A stretch of 64,000 nt of DNA from Hydrogenophaga pseudoflava (GTDB taxonomy: Bacteria > Pseudomonadota > Gammaproteobacteria > Burkholderiales > Burkholderiaceae_C). Positions 35,941-44,615 of the stretch are shown here, piece by piece; the first letter of the stretch is position 1; each line of letters opens with the position of its first letter. The stretch covers positions 248,001-312,000 of the forward strand of contig NZ_JAVHJP010000002.1 in assembly GCF_031020795.1 (NCBI RefSeq), read 5' to 3'. Both the position numbers and the translations under genes were made by a program. Under the pieces are notes generated by a model. The model made no database searches. It was not told the DNA's origin and worked only from the letters and a program-made list of their open reading frames with translations.

Positions 35941-36756
35941 TCAGGCGGTCAGGCCCTTGTAGAGCATGTACGCCGAGAGCAGGTAGAGGATCAGCGCGAA
36001 GGCCCGCTTGAGCGACTTCACAGGCAGCGCGTGTGCGGCCTTCACGCCCAGCGGCGCCATCAGCACGCTGGTCATGGCGATCACCGTCAGCGCGGGCAGG
36101 TACACATAGCCCAGCGAACCTGCCGGCAGGTCGGCCACACCTTGGCCCGAGACGACATACCCGAGGGCGTTCGCCAGCGCAATGGGAAAGCCGAGCGCTG
36201 CGCTGGTGGCCACGGCGTTGTGGATCGCCACGTTGCACCAGGTCATGAACGGGACACTGACAAAGCCACCGCCGGCGCCGACCAGTCCGGACAGGAACCC
36301 GATCACGCCACCGGCACCCAGCTGCCCGACCGTGCCGGGCAGGGTGCGAGCGGCCTGGGGCTTCTTGTCCAGCAGCATCTGGGTCGCGGAGAAACCCACG
36401 AACAGCGCGAACAGCAGGGCCAGTGCCCCGCCCTTGAGGGCCGCAAAGACGCCGAGACTCGCGACCGCTGCGCCGATGACGATGCCGGGGGCCAGCCTCC
36501 GCACGATGTCCCAGCGCACAGCGCCGCGCTTGTGGTGGGCGCGAACACTGGAGATGGAGGTGAAGATGATGGTGGCCATGGACGTGGCAATGGCCATCTT
36601 CACGGCCAGGCCAGGCGCAACGCCCCGGTGGGCGAGGATGGCGCTGATGAACGGCACCATGAGCATCCCGCCGCCGATGCCCAGCAGGCCCGCCAGGAAA
36701 CCGGTGAACACCCCAAGGAGGGCCAGCTCGACGATCAGCAGGGGTTCAAGGCTCAT
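35941..36756 (-). CDS. TauE/SafE-family (TSUP) membrane transporter
   Basis: The 271-residue integral membrane protein has about eight transmembrane helices. The family signature appears twice: FLAGLLGIGGGMLMVPFI near residue 20 and FLSGLVGAGGGFVSVPFM near residue 150, reflecting the internal duplication of TSUP transporters. These export sulfite, sulfoacetate or other organic anions; the substrate here is unknown. ATG 36756 gives the hydrophobic N-terminus MSLEPLLIVELALLG, whereas an upstream in-frame ATG at 36816 would extend into the 6S terminator. Confidence 0.87.
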   Translation of the reverse strand: MSLEPLLIVELALLGVFTGFLAGLLGIGGGMLMVPFISAILAHRGVAPGLAVKMAIATSMATIIFTSISSVRAHHKRGAVRWDIVRRLAPGIVIGAAVASLGVFAALKGGALALLFALFVGFSATQMLLDKKPQAARTLPGTVGQLGAGGVIGFLSGLVGAGGGFVSVPFMTWCNVAIHNAVATSAALGFPIALANALGYVVSGQGVADLPAGSLGYVYLPALTVIAMTSVLMAPLGVKAAHALPVKSLKRAFALILYLLSAYMLYKGLTA

Positions 36757-36784
36757 GGAGGGAATCAGGGAGGCAGAAAAGCGT

Positions 36785-36814
36785 GCGGCCCCAGGAAGAC
36801 ATCCGTGGGGCCGC
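36785..36814 (-). terminator. Terminator hairpin after 6S RNA
   Basis: On the minus strand, GCGGCCCCA and TGGGGCCGC form a perfect 9-bp stem, followed by ACGCTTTTCT. It lies just beyond the predicted 3' end of 6S RNA and before the tauE-like gene. Confidence 0.75.
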
Positions 36815-36827
36815 AAGAAAGGAATTA

Positions 36828-37005
36828 GGTGTCTGCAAGTGCCACCGGACCGTCATCCTGAACCGGGGGTTCAGGTGGGCGAGGGCAACGGGGCTTCGGG
36901 TTCATCTGACGCGAGACGCTCACACCAGCCACGTTATGTACCAAGCCCGGGCTCATGGAGCATTGGTTCAAGGAAATATAAAGCCCGGCATGCACTGCAG
37001 ACAGG
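36828..37005 (-). ncRNA. ssrS: 6S RNA
   Basis: 6S RNA binds the sigma-70 holoenzyme and damps transcription in stationary phase. The position directly downstream of zapA is the conserved ssrS location. The minus-strand sequence can close a long stem: TGTCTGCAGTGC at the 5' end pairs with GCACTTGCAGACA at the 3' end with one bulge. The 3' half contains ACCTGAACCCCCGGTTCAGG, resembling the conserved CACCTTGAACC...GGTTCAAGG region of E. coli 6S. TACAAT at 37010-37015 (minus) is a good -10 box 6-7 bases upstream. Exact ends are estimates, giving a length near 178 nt. Confidence 0.8.
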
Positions 37006-37075
37006 CCAAATTGTAGAGGCTGCAGGCGGCAGCGTTGTCCTCGTCCGTCGGAAAAGTTGAGCGCGGACAGCTGAC

Positions 37076-37453
37076 TCAGATCAATTGGCCGTCGCTGCCC
37101 AGCGCCTGGTCCAGGCGCCGCACCAGTTCCTCGGCGCGCGCCAGCGCCGCTGCATCGGGCGGTTCTCCCGCATGAGCCGGTTCCGGCAGAGGCGGCGGAT
37201 CGGGAGGCAGGAACGACGAGGACACGAAACCCTGGGCCTCCTTCTGGGACAGTTCGAACGCCAGATTGAGCGACGCGAGCACGGCGATGCGGTCACGCGC
37301 CTTGACCTTGCCAGCGTCTCTGATGCGGCACATGGCGGTGTCGACACGTTCCACGGCGTCCAGCAGAGACTGCTCGCCACCTGCCGGACAGGCCAGCAGG
37401 TAGCTCTGGCCCATGATCTGTACCTCGATCTGCTTGGCGGCCGGCTTGTTCAT
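37076..37453 (-). CDS. zapA: Cell division protein ZapA
   Basis: ZapA bundles FtsZ filaments at the Z ring. The 125-residue protein has the typical N-terminus KQIEVQIMGQSYLLACPAG, then the ERVDTAMCRIRDAGKVKARDRIAVLASLNLAFEL helix region. An alanine-rich C-terminal helix is broken by a proline-rich insert (DPPPLPEP). Its ATG overlaps the stop of the upstream ZapB-like gene (ATGA). 6S RNA follows, as in many proteobacteria. Confidence 0.93.
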   Translation of the reverse strand: MNKPAAKQIEVQIMGQSYLLACPAGGEQSLLDAVERVDTAMCRIRDAGKVKARDRIAVLASLNLAFELSQKEAQGFVSSSFLPPDPPPLPEPAHAGEPPDAAALARAEELVRRLDQALGSDGQLI

Positions 37454-37680
37454 TCGGAGTCCTTGTTCGCGGGCGACTCGGTCCCGACGGGCAGCCGGTC
37501 CAGCAGCGCGTCAATGCGGGAACGCGCCGCGTTCAGGCGGGACTTGATGGAGTCACGTTCGGCCTTGAGCGAGGCCACCTGCTCCATCAGCAGGGCGTTG
37601 GTGCGCTGCAGTTCTTCATGGCGAAGGAGCAGGCGTTCGACGCGCTCGGCGATCAGGTCAATGTGCTTGGGATCGGCCAT
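37450..37680 (-). CDS. ZapB-like / TIGR02449-type coiled-coil protein
   Basis: The 76-residue protein is almost entirely coiled coil, with heptads from about residue 8 to 62 (IAERVERLLLRHEELQRTNALL...). This small family sits immediately before zapA and is usually annotated as a ZapB-like division factor or TIGR02449 protein. ATG 37680 (MADPKHIDLIAERV) is preferred over an in-frame ATG at 37704. Confidence 0.85.
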   Translation of the reverse strand: MADPKHIDLIAERVERLLLRHEELQRTNALLMEQVASLKAERDSIKSRLNAARSRIDALLDRLPVGTESPANKDSE

Positions 37681-37746
37681 GGTGACAACTGGTGAGTAAC
37701 TCATTGTAGGGTTGCCGCAAGGAGCGCGGGCTTACAATGGATTGCG

Positions 37747-37973
37747 TTGGTGCTCGCGGTGTGGTTCACATGCCGCAGTTCAACGGGAAGCAGGAGGGAA
37801 AGTCCACAGCGACCGACCTAACCTGCGCTGCCCCCGCAACGGTAAGCAGACGGGATACGGGTTCTTCGCCCAGTCCCCGCCTCCACCCCACAGCCACTGG
37901 ACTGCCGATTTCGACCGGCGCTCCGGGAAGGCGGTGGAGGTTGCTCTGCCAGCCCGGATACCGGCCAACGCGG
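37747..37973 (+). promoter_or_regulatory. Cobalamin (AdoCbl) riboswitch
   Basis: The leader holds the conserved core elements in the expected order: AACGGGAAGC, the B12-box-like GCTGCCCCCGCAACGGTAA, AGTCCCCGCC, GCCACTGG, CCGGGAAGGCG and AGCCCGGATACCGGCC. It ends about 90 bp before btuB and should repress the downstream B12 uptake and synthesis operon when adenosylcobalamin is plentiful. The remaining leader to 38063 shows only a GC-rich segment that could form the expression platform. Confidence 0.93.
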
Positions 37974-38063
37974 TGGTGATGCGTCCTGATCCTGGGCCTT
38001 CACCGTGACGCCCATGCGCCGTCGGGGAAGACGGCGAGGGCAACCATCGTTTGTCTCTCATTC

Positions 38064-39890
38064 ATGTCTTTCCGTTCTGCTCCGGTGCGCCTGGCCGCGC
38101 TGCCACTGGCTTGCGCCATCGCGTTTCCCGCCCTTGCCCAGTCCACCCTGCCTATCGTGGTCGTGTCGGCGACACGGTCCGAGCTGCCCGTCACCGATGT
38201 GGTGGCGGATGTGACCCTGGTCGACCGCAACGCCATCGACCGTCTGGGCGCTGCCTCGGTCTCCGACGTGCTGGAGCGCCTGCCGGGCGTGACCGTCAAC
38301 CGCAATGGCGGGCCCGCGTCTACCACCAACGTCTACCTGCGGGGCGCGGAAGGCCGCTTCACCGCGGTGTTCATCGATGGCGTGCGCATCGATTCCCAGT
38401 CCACCGGCGGCGCCACCTGGAACGCAATTCCCTTGTCCCAGGTGGAGCGCATCGAAGTGCTGCGCGGGCCGGCGGCGGCGGTGTACGGCTCGGACGCGAT
38501 GGCCGGCGTGGTCCAGATCTTCACGCGCCAGGGTGAGAAAGGCTTCTTCCCGTCGCTGCGCCTGGGCGTGGGGTCGAACAGCACCTACGAAGCGGGGGCT
38601 GCCCTGCGCGGCGGCGACGGGGTGGTCGACTACGCCTTCGGTCTGGGCACCGAGCGCAGCGACGGCTTCAACGCCAAACCCTCTGGCAACCCGGATCGAG
38701 ACGGCTACCGCAACGAGTCGTTCTCGGGCCGTTTCGGATGGAAACTCTCCGAGGGGCAGAAGCTGGAGGCCACGCTGCTCGACAGCCGCCAGAAGGCGGG
38801 CTACGACGGCTACATGCCGGGGCAGGACGACCAGTCCAAGCACCACCTGCAGACCGTGGGACTGAACTGGAACAGCCGCTGGAGTGAAGCCTGGAGCACC
38901 CGCGTGGGCGTCAGCCGCGGAGCCGATCGGTACGAAACCACGCCCTCCGTCTACCTGACGGACACCTCGGTGGACAGCTGGCTGCTGCGCAACGAGTTGC
39001 GCGTGGGGCCGGGTCGGCTCACGGTGGACCTGGAGCGCCGTGAGGACCGGCTGGAGAACGCCAGCACCACGCCCGAAAAGACAGACCGGCACCAGGACGC
39101 CCTGGCACTGGGCTATGGTCTGCGTGCCGGCGACCACACGCTGCAGCTCAATGCCCGACGCGACGACGACAGCGAGTTCGGCGCGCACACCACCGGCTCG
39201 CTTGCCTACGGCTATGCGCTGTCCAGGACGCTCCAGCTCACGGGCTCGGTGGGCACGGCCTTCCGCGCCCCCACGCTGTTCCAGCGCTTCAGCATCTACG
39301 GCACGCCCGACCTCAAGGCGGAAACCGCGCGCAACATGGAAGCGGGTGTGCGCTGGCAGGAGGCGGCCAATCGCGCTTCCGTGGTGGTCTACCGCAACCG
39401 CGTCAAGGACCTGATCGACTATCTGGCCGGCCCTGGCAGCTGCGTCAACGGGGTGGGCGATTTCGCCGGCTGCTACGGCAACACCGGCCGAGCCACTTAC
39501 ACCGGTGTGACGCTGGCCGGAGGGACGACGCTCGGTGAGGTGGCGCTGGGCGCTTCGCTGGACCTGATGCGTCCGAAGAACGCCGAGACCGGCCAACTGC
39601 TGGCGCGCCGTGCCAAAACCCAGGCCACGCTGACCGCGGACACGCCCGTGGGCGCCTGGCGCCTGGGCGCCGAAGTGCAGCACCTGGGCAAGCGCTACGA
39701 CGACGAAGCCAACACGAAACCGCTGCCCGCCCACACCCTGTTGCATCTCACGGCCAGCACCGACATCGCCCGCGACTGGCGGCTGCTTGCGCGCGTGGAC
39801 AACGCCACCGACAAGGATTACGAGTCGGTGCTGGGCTACGCCACGGCTGGCCGCGGCTTCTACCTGGGCCTGAGCTGGTCGCCCCGCTGA
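38064..39890 (+). CDS. btuB: TonB-dependent vitamin B12 receptor BtuB
   Basis: BtuB is the outer-membrane receptor that takes up cobalamins using TonB energy. The 608-residue protein has a signal peptide (about 1-26, ending FPALAQ) and a TonB-box-like LPIVVVSATRS. The plug domain (about 45-150) has SVSDVLERLPGVTVNRNGG and RIEVLRGPAAAVYGSDAMAGVVQIFT. A 22-strand beta barrel ends in the aromatic FYLGLSWSPR. It directly follows the cobalamin riboswitch and leads the operon; cobB starts 8 bp later. Confidence 0.95.
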   Translation: MSFRSAPVRLAALPLACAIAFPALAQSTLPIVVVSATRSELPVTDVVADVTLVDRNAIDRLGAASVSDVLERLPGVTVNRNGGPASTTNVYLRGAEGRFTAVFIDGVRIDSQSTGGATWNAIPLSQVERIEVLRGPAAAVYGSDAMAGVVQIFTRQGEKGFFPSLRLGVGSNSTYEAGAALRGGDGVVDYAFGLGTERSDGFNAKPSGNPDRDGYRNESFSGRFGWKLSEGQKLEATLLDSRQKAGYDGYMPGQDDQSKHHLQTVGLNWNSRWSEAWSTRVGVSRGADRYETTPSVYLTDTSVDSWLLRNELRVGPGRLTVDLERREDRLENASTTPEKTDRHQDALALGYGLRAGDHTLQLNARRDDDSEFGAHTTGSLAYGYALSRTLQLTGSVGTAFRAPTLFQRFSIYGTPDLKAETARNMEAGVRWQEAANRASVVVYRNRVKDLIDYLAGPGSCVNGVGDFAGCYGNTGRATYTGVTLAGGTTLGEVALGASLDLMRPKNAETGQLLARRAKTQATLTADTPVGAWRLGAEVQHLGKRYDDEANTKPLPAHTLLHLTASTDIARDWRLLARVDNATDKDYESVLGYATAGRGFYLGLSWSPR

Positions 39891-39898
39891 GGTTCGAC

Positions 39899-41251
39899 AT
39901 GGGCCGCACCGCCACCTGTCCCGCCCTGCTGATCGCGGCCCCGGCCTCTGGCCAGGGCAAGACCACGGTCACGGCCGCGCTGGCGCGGCTGCATGCACGG
40001 GCTGGCCGGCGTGTGCGGGTGTTCAAGTGCGGCCCCGATTTTCTGGACCCGCACTGGCACCAGCTCGCCAGCGGTCACCCAGTGCACAACCTGGACCTCT
40101 GGCTCAACGGCGAGACCGACCTCCGTGCCCGGCTGCACGAGGCCGCGGCGAACAGCGACCTGATCCTCATCGAAGGTGTGATGGGGCTGTTCGATGGCGA
40201 GCCGAGCGCGGCCGACCTGGCGGTGAAGCTCGGGATTCCCGTTCTGGCGGTGATCGACGCCGGCTCCATGGCCGGTACCTTCGGTGCGCTGGTGCACGGG
40301 CTGCGCCACTACCGGCCGGGCCTGCCCTGGGCCGGCGTGCTGGCCAACCGCGTGGCCAGCGAAGGCCATGAAAAGATGCTCCAGGCCTCGGTGCGCGGAG
40401 ACGATCTCGGCAGCGAGCCGGCCGGCATCGATGCGGGCTGGCTGGGCGGCCTGCGGCGCGACGCCGGTTTTGCGCTGCCCGAGCGCCACCTGGGCCTGAC
40501 GGTGGCTTCCGAACTGCCCGATGCCCTGGCGCGGCTGGACGCGCTGGCCGATGCCATGGCGGCCACGCCGCTGGGGCGGCTGGATGCCGCGGGCTGGCAG
40601 CGCTGGGCTGTGCCGTTCGAGGCGCAGGCCGAGCGTCCGGTGGCGTCACTGCTGAGTGGGCGCACCGTGGCGGTGGCGCGCGACGCGGCGTTCTGTTTCA
40701 CCTACCCGGCCAACCTGGACACGCTGCGCGCGCTGGGCGCGCGGCTGGTGTTTTTCTCGCCGGTGGCCGACGAGCCGGTGCCCGAATGCGACGCGGTCTG
40801 GTTGCCGGGCGGCTACCCCGAGCTGCACGCCGACGCACTCGTGAACGGCACACGCTGCCGCGCCAGCCTTTCGGCGCACATCGCGGCGGGCAAGCCCGTC
40901 TGGGCCGAGTGCGGCGGCATGATGCCGCTGTTCGACGGCCTCACGCTGGCCGATGGTGCGCGGGTGCCGATGTGGGGCCTGCTGCCCGGCGAGGTGGCGA
41001 TGCAGCCGCGCCTGGTGGCCCTCGGCCCGCAGCGCTGGGACACGGCGCAGGGAGAGCTGCGAGGGCACACCTTTCATTACTCGCTCACCACCTCGCCGCT
41101 GGCTCCCGTGGCCCGGACAGTGCCGGGCAGCCGGTTCGGCCGGCCCGAGGCGGTCTACGGCCAGGGCCCGGTGCGTGCCAGCTACTTCCACGCTTGGTTC
41201 GCTTCCAGCCCGGAAGCGACCGCGCAACTCTTTCTGCCGGAGGCCGCATGA
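39899..41251 (+). CDS. cobB: Cobyrinate a,c-diamide synthase
   Basis: This glutamine amidotransferase amidates side chains a and c of cobyrinate (CbiA in the Salmonella scheme). The 450-residue protein has an N-terminal P-loop ATPase domain (APASGQGKTTVTAALARL at 10-27, KCGPDFLDPHWH). A C-terminal class I glutaminase-like domain follows (WLPGGYPELHADAL, and the catalytic Cys in PVWAECGGMMPLFDGL). Its stop overlaps the next gene by 4 bp. Confidence 0.94.
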   Translation: MGRTATCPALLIAAPASGQGKTTVTAALARLHARAGRRVRVFKCGPDFLDPHWHQLASGHPVHNLDLWLNGETDLRARLHEAAANSDLILIEGVMGLFDGEPSAADLAVKLGIPVLAVIDAGSMAGTFGALVHGLRHYRPGLPWAGVLANRVASEGHEKMLQASVRGDDLGSEPAGIDAGWLGGLRRDAGFALPERHLGLTVASELPDALARLDALADAMAATPLGRLDAAGWQRWAVPFEAQAERPVASLLSGRTVAVARDAAFCFTYPANLDTLRALGARLVFFSPVADEPVPECDAVWLPGGYPELHADALVNGTRCRASLSAHIAAGKPVWAECGGMMPLFDGLTLADGARVPMWGLLPGEVAMQPRLVALGPQRWDTAQGELRGHTFHYSLTTSPLAPVARTVPGSRFGRPEAVYGQGPVRASYFHAWFASSPEATAQLFLPEAA

Positions 41252-42069
41252 GCACCGTTCTGCCCGGGCCGCAGCGCATCGTCTGCCTGACCGAAGAGAC
41301 CACCGAGTGGCTCTATCTGCTGGGGCAGGAGGCGCGCATCGTCGGCATCAGCGGCTACACCGTGCGGCCGCGTCGGGCGCGCGACGAGAAACCCAAGGTC
41401 AGTGCGTTCCTCAACGCCAAGATCGATAAGATCCTGGACCTGCAACCCGACTGCGTGTTCGGCTTCTCCGACCTGCAGGCCGACATCGCCGCCGCGCTGA
41501 TCCGCGGGGGCGTGCAGGTCACGGTGTTCAACCAGCGCAGCGTGGAGGAGGTCTTCTCCATGCTGTTCCAGGTCGCCGCCATGGTGGGATGCGCCGGTGA
41601 GGGGCTGGCGCGCATCGCGGCCATGCGCCAGCGGCTGGACGCGATTCGGGCCGAGGTGGCCGCTCTGGTCGCCGCGGGCAAACGCCGGCCCAAGGTGTTC
41701 TTTGAAGAATGGGACGAGCCGCACATCAGCGGCATCCGCTGGGTGTCGGAGCTGCTGGGCATTGCCGGGGGCGACGACATCTTCCCCGAACTGGCGCTGC
41801 AGTCGCTGGGCAAGCACCGCATCATCGCGGATGGACAAGAGATCGTGCGCCGCGCGCCGGACATCGTGATCGGCTCCTGGTGCGGCAAGAAGTTCCGAGC
41901 CGAGAAGGTGGCCGCGCGCGCCGGCTGGCAGGACGTGCCCGCCGTGCGCAATGGCCAGCTGTTCGAGATCAAGTCGGCCGACATCCTGCAGCCCGGCCCG
42001 GCGGCCCTGACCGACGGCGTGGAGCAGATGCACCGCATCGTGCGCGAATGGATGCAGGCCCATGGCTGA
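41248..42069 (+). CDS. BtuF-like cobalamin-binding protein lacking a signal peptide
   Basis: The 273-residue protein has the periplasmic-binding-protein fold of the BtuF/FhuD class (PQRIVCLTEETTEWLYLLGQ, DLQPDCVFGFSDLQ, RPKVFFEEWDEP, ELALQSLGKHRII). The N-terminus MSTVLPGPQRIV has no signal sequence or lipobox, and ATG 41248 overlaps the cobB stop, so a longer exported form is unlikely. A conventional exported BtuF is encoded two genes downstream. It may thus be a cytoplasmic corrinoid-binding or handling protein. This is inferred from context. Confidence 0.8.
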   Translation: MSTVLPGPQRIVCLTEETTEWLYLLGQEARIVGISGYTVRPRRARDEKPKVSAFLNAKIDKILDLQPDCVFGFSDLQADIAAALIRGGVQVTVFNQRSVEEVFSMLFQVAAMVGCAGEGLARIAAMRQRLDAIRAEVAALVAAGKRRPKVFFEEWDEPHISGIRWVSELLGIAGGDDIFPELALQSLGKHRIIADGQEIVRRAPDIVIGSWCGKKFRAEKVAARAGWQDVPAVRNGQLFEIKSADILQPGPAALTDGVEQMHRIVREWMQAHG

Positions 42070-42637
42070 GATTGTGCGTACCGAGTTCGTCCTGGGCGGC
42101 CAGCGCAGCGGCAAGTCGCGCCGCGCCGAGCTGCTCGCACGGCAATGGCTGGAGGCGTCGCCGGCGCACGGCGCCGTGCTGGTCGCGACCGGACAGGCCT
42201 GGGACGCCGAGATGCACGAACGCATCGCCCGCCACCAGGCCGACCGCGCCGTGCGCGTGCCCGGCATGGTGACGGTGGAAGAGCCGCTGGCGCTGGCTGG
42301 CGCGGTGCGGCAGCACAGCGCAGCGCACACCCTAATCGTGGTCGACTGCCTGACCCTGTGGCTGACGAACCTGATGATGCCGGCCGACCCGGCAACGGTG
42401 CGCGACGAGACCGCCGTGATCGCAGCGGGCGACGAACTGTGCGCGGCCATCGCCGATGCGCCCGGGCCGCTGGTGCTGGTGGGCAACGAGATCGGCCTGG
42501 GCGTGATTCCCATGGGGCGCGAGGTGCGGGCTTTCGTGGACGCGCTGGGCCGCTTGAACCAACAGGTGGCCGCGGCCTGCAACCGCGTGACCCTGATGGC
42601 GGCGGGGCTGCCGCTGACTTTGAAGGACAGGACATGA
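42062..42637 (+). CDS. cobU: Adenosylcobinamide kinase / guanylyltransferase
   Basis: This bifunctional enzyme phosphorylates adenosylcobinamide and then attaches GMP. The 191-residue protein has the P-loop VLGGQRSGKSRRAELLA, the HQADR region with the guanylylated-His candidate (RIARHQADR), IVVDCLTLWLTNLM, and VGNEIGLGVIPMGREVRAFVD. These features match CobU/CobP at full length. It overlaps both neighbours by a few bases. Confidence 0.95.
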   Translation: MAEIVRTEFVLGGQRSGKSRRAELLARQWLEASPAHGAVLVATGQAWDAEMHERIARHQADRAVRVPGMVTVEEPLALAGAVRQHSAAHTLIVVDCLTLWLTNLMMPADPATVRDETAVIAAGDELCAAIADAPGPLVLVGNEIGLGVIPMGREVRAFVDALGRLNQQVAAACNRVTLMAAGLPLTLKDRT

Positions 42638-43539
42638 ACCCGATGCGCAAGGGACGGTTCGCGCTGGTGTGGGCGTTGATGGCTCTGGTCTGCGGTGCTG
42701 CCCAGGCGGCCCTGCAGGTCACCGACGACAACGGCGTGGTGGTGAACTTCGAGCGCGCGCCGCAGCGCATCGTGAGCCTGCTGCCGTCGCTCTCCGAGAC
42801 CGTGTGCGAGCTCGGCCAGTGTGCGCGGCTGGTGGGGGTGGACCGCTATTCCACCTACCCGGCCAGCCTGACGAAGCTGCCCCAGGTGGGAGGTGGGCTG
42901 GACCCGAACATCGAGCAGATCGTGGCGCTGCGGCCCGACGTGGTGCTGATGGCCACCTCGTCCCGTGCGGGGGAGCGCCTGCGCGCGCTGGGCCTGAAGG
43001 TGGTGGCGCTGGAACCCAAGACGCACGCCGACGTGCAACGGGTGATGCTCAAGATCGGCCAGTTGCTGGACGTGCCGGACGCACAGCGCATCTGGCGCGC
43101 GATCGACGCCGCGGTGATGGCCGCCGCGCAGTCGCTGCCGGCCGGTGTGCGCGGCACGCGGGTGTACTTCGAGGTCAACCCCGGGCCGTATGCGGCGGGG
43201 GAGGGCTCGTTCATCGGCGAAACGCTGACCCGGCTGGGCGCGAAGAACATCGTGCCGGCGTCGCTCGGGCCGTTTCCCAAACTCAATCCCGAATACATCG
43301 TTCGCGCCGACCCGGACCTGATCATGATCGGCCAGCGCAGCGTGGACGGCATGGCCCAGCGCCCGGGCTGGATGAGCATGCGTGCGATGCGTGGGCAGCA
43401 CCTGTGCGTGTTCACGACCGATGAGTCCGACACCCTGGTGCGCCCGGGGCCGCGCATGGCCGAGGGGGCGCGACTGATGGCGCGCTGCCTCGGCGAGCGG
43501 GCGCCCGGCGGCAAGGCATCGAAAGGGCCGGCCAGGTGA
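42634..43539 (+). CDS. btuF: Periplasmic B12-binding protein BtuF
   Basis: BtuF delivers cobalamin to BtuCD. The 301-residue protein has a signal peptide (about 1-26, ending CGAAQA) and the cobalamin-binding-protein fold: PQRIVSLLPSLSETVCELG, LVGVDRYSTYPASL, LDPNIEQIVALRPDVVLM, and a C-terminal lobe with GSFIGETLTRLGAKNIVP. ATG 42634 overlaps the cobU stop. The permease gene follows with an overlapping GTG start. Confidence 0.93.
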   Translation: MNPMRKGRFALVWALMALVCGAAQAALQVTDDNGVVVNFERAPQRIVSLLPSLSETVCELGQCARLVGVDRYSTYPASLTKLPQVGGGLDPNIEQIVALRPDVVLMATSSRAGERLRALGLKVVALEPKTHADVQRVMLKIGQLLDVPDAQRIWRAIDAAVMAAAQSLPAGVRGTRVYFEVNPGPYAAGEGSFIGETLTRLGAKNIVPASLGPFPKLNPEYIVRADPDLIMIGQRSVDGMAQRPGWMSMRAMRGQHLCVFTTDESDTLVRPGPRMAEGARLMARCLGERAPGGKASKGPAR

Positions 43540-44615
43540 ACAGCCGCCGTGCGTCGTGGCTGGTGGCCGCCCTGTTGCTGGTGGCGCTGGCGCTGGCCGC
43601 GCTCGGCGTCTGCGTGGGCAGCGCCGGTTTCGAGAATCTGGTCGGCCCGCTGCTGGACCCGCAGGCCGATCCGGCCGCCGCAGCCATGGCGCAGCAGATC
43701 GTGTGGGAGATCCGCCTGCCACGCACGCTGGGCGCCTGGGGCGCGGGTGCGCTGCTGGGGCTCGCCGGTGCGGTGGCGCAGGGCCTGTTCCGCAACCCGC
43801 TGGCCGACCCCTTCCTGCTCGGCAGCGCCTCGGGCGCGTCGCTGGGCGTGGCCCTGGCGCTGGCCGCCATGGGCGGTGGTGCGGGCATGCTGGGCGGCAG
43901 CATGATGAACAGCGGCGTGGCGGTCAGCGTGTTCTCCAGCAGCGCGCTGGTGCGCCTGGGCCTGACCGGTGCGGCCTTCTGCGGCGCGGTGCTGGCGGTG
44001 CTGATCACCCTGGTGCTCTCGCGCGGCGTGCAGCACACCCTGCGCCTGCTCTTGGCCGGCGTGGTGGTGGGCGTGGTGCTGGGCGCCATGACGCACCTGG
44101 TGCTGCTGTTCTCGCCCGAGTCGCTGCAGGCCATGCAGGCCTTCATGCTCGGCTCGACCAGCTTTGTCGGATGGACCGCGTGTGTGCTGATGGTGTCCGT
44201 CTGGGCGCTGTGCACGCTGGCGGCCTGGCTGCTGGCGCGGGTGCTCGACGGCCTGAGCCTGGGCGACGCCACCGCGCGCAGCCTGGGCTTGCCGCTGGGT
44301 CCCATGCGCGCCGCGCTGGTGGGTGTGCTGGCGCTGGCCACCGGCACCGCCGTGGCGCAGACCGGGCTGATCGCCTTTGTGGGCCTGGCCGCGCCGCACC
44401 TGGTGCGGTCGCTGGTCAAGACCACCAGCGCCCGCCTGATGCTGCTGGCCAGTGGCATGGGCGGCGCGCTGCTGATGGCGGCCGACACGCTGGCGCGCTG
44501 GCTGATCGCGCCGCAGGAGCTTCCGGTGGGCGTGCTGACGGCGGTGCTGGGCGGCGGCTACCTGCTGTGGCTGATGCAGCGCAATGCGAGGGTGTCTCGC
44601 GGAGGCGGGTTGTGA
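43536..44615 (+). CDS. btuC: B12 ABC transporter permease BtuC
   Basis: The 359-residue FecCD-family permease has about ten transmembrane helices. Family motifs include RLPRTLGAWGAGALLGLAGAVAQGLFRNPLADPFLLG and the coupling region GLIAFVGLAAPHLVRSL. An internal stretch near residues 110-130 (GGGAGMLGGSMMNSG) is an atypical glycine/methionine-rich loop. GTG 43536 overlaps the btuF stop. Confidence 0.93.
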   Translation: MNSRRASWLVAALLLVALALAALGVCVGSAGFENLVGPLLDPQADPAAAAMAQQIVWEIRLPRTLGAWGAGALLGLAGAVAQGLFRNPLADPFLLGSASGASLGVALALAAMGGGAGMLGGSMMNSGVAVSVFSSSALVRLGLTGAAFCGAVLAVLITLVLSRGVQHTLRLLLAGVVVGVVLGAMTHLVLLFSPESLQAMQAFMLGSTSFVGWTACVLMVSVWALCTLAAWLLARVLDGLSLGDATARSLGLPLGPMRAALVGVLALATGTAVAQTGLIAFVGLAAPHLVRSLVKTTSARLMLLASGMGGALLMAADTLARWLIAPQELPVGVLTAVLGGGYLLWLMQRNARVSRGGGL

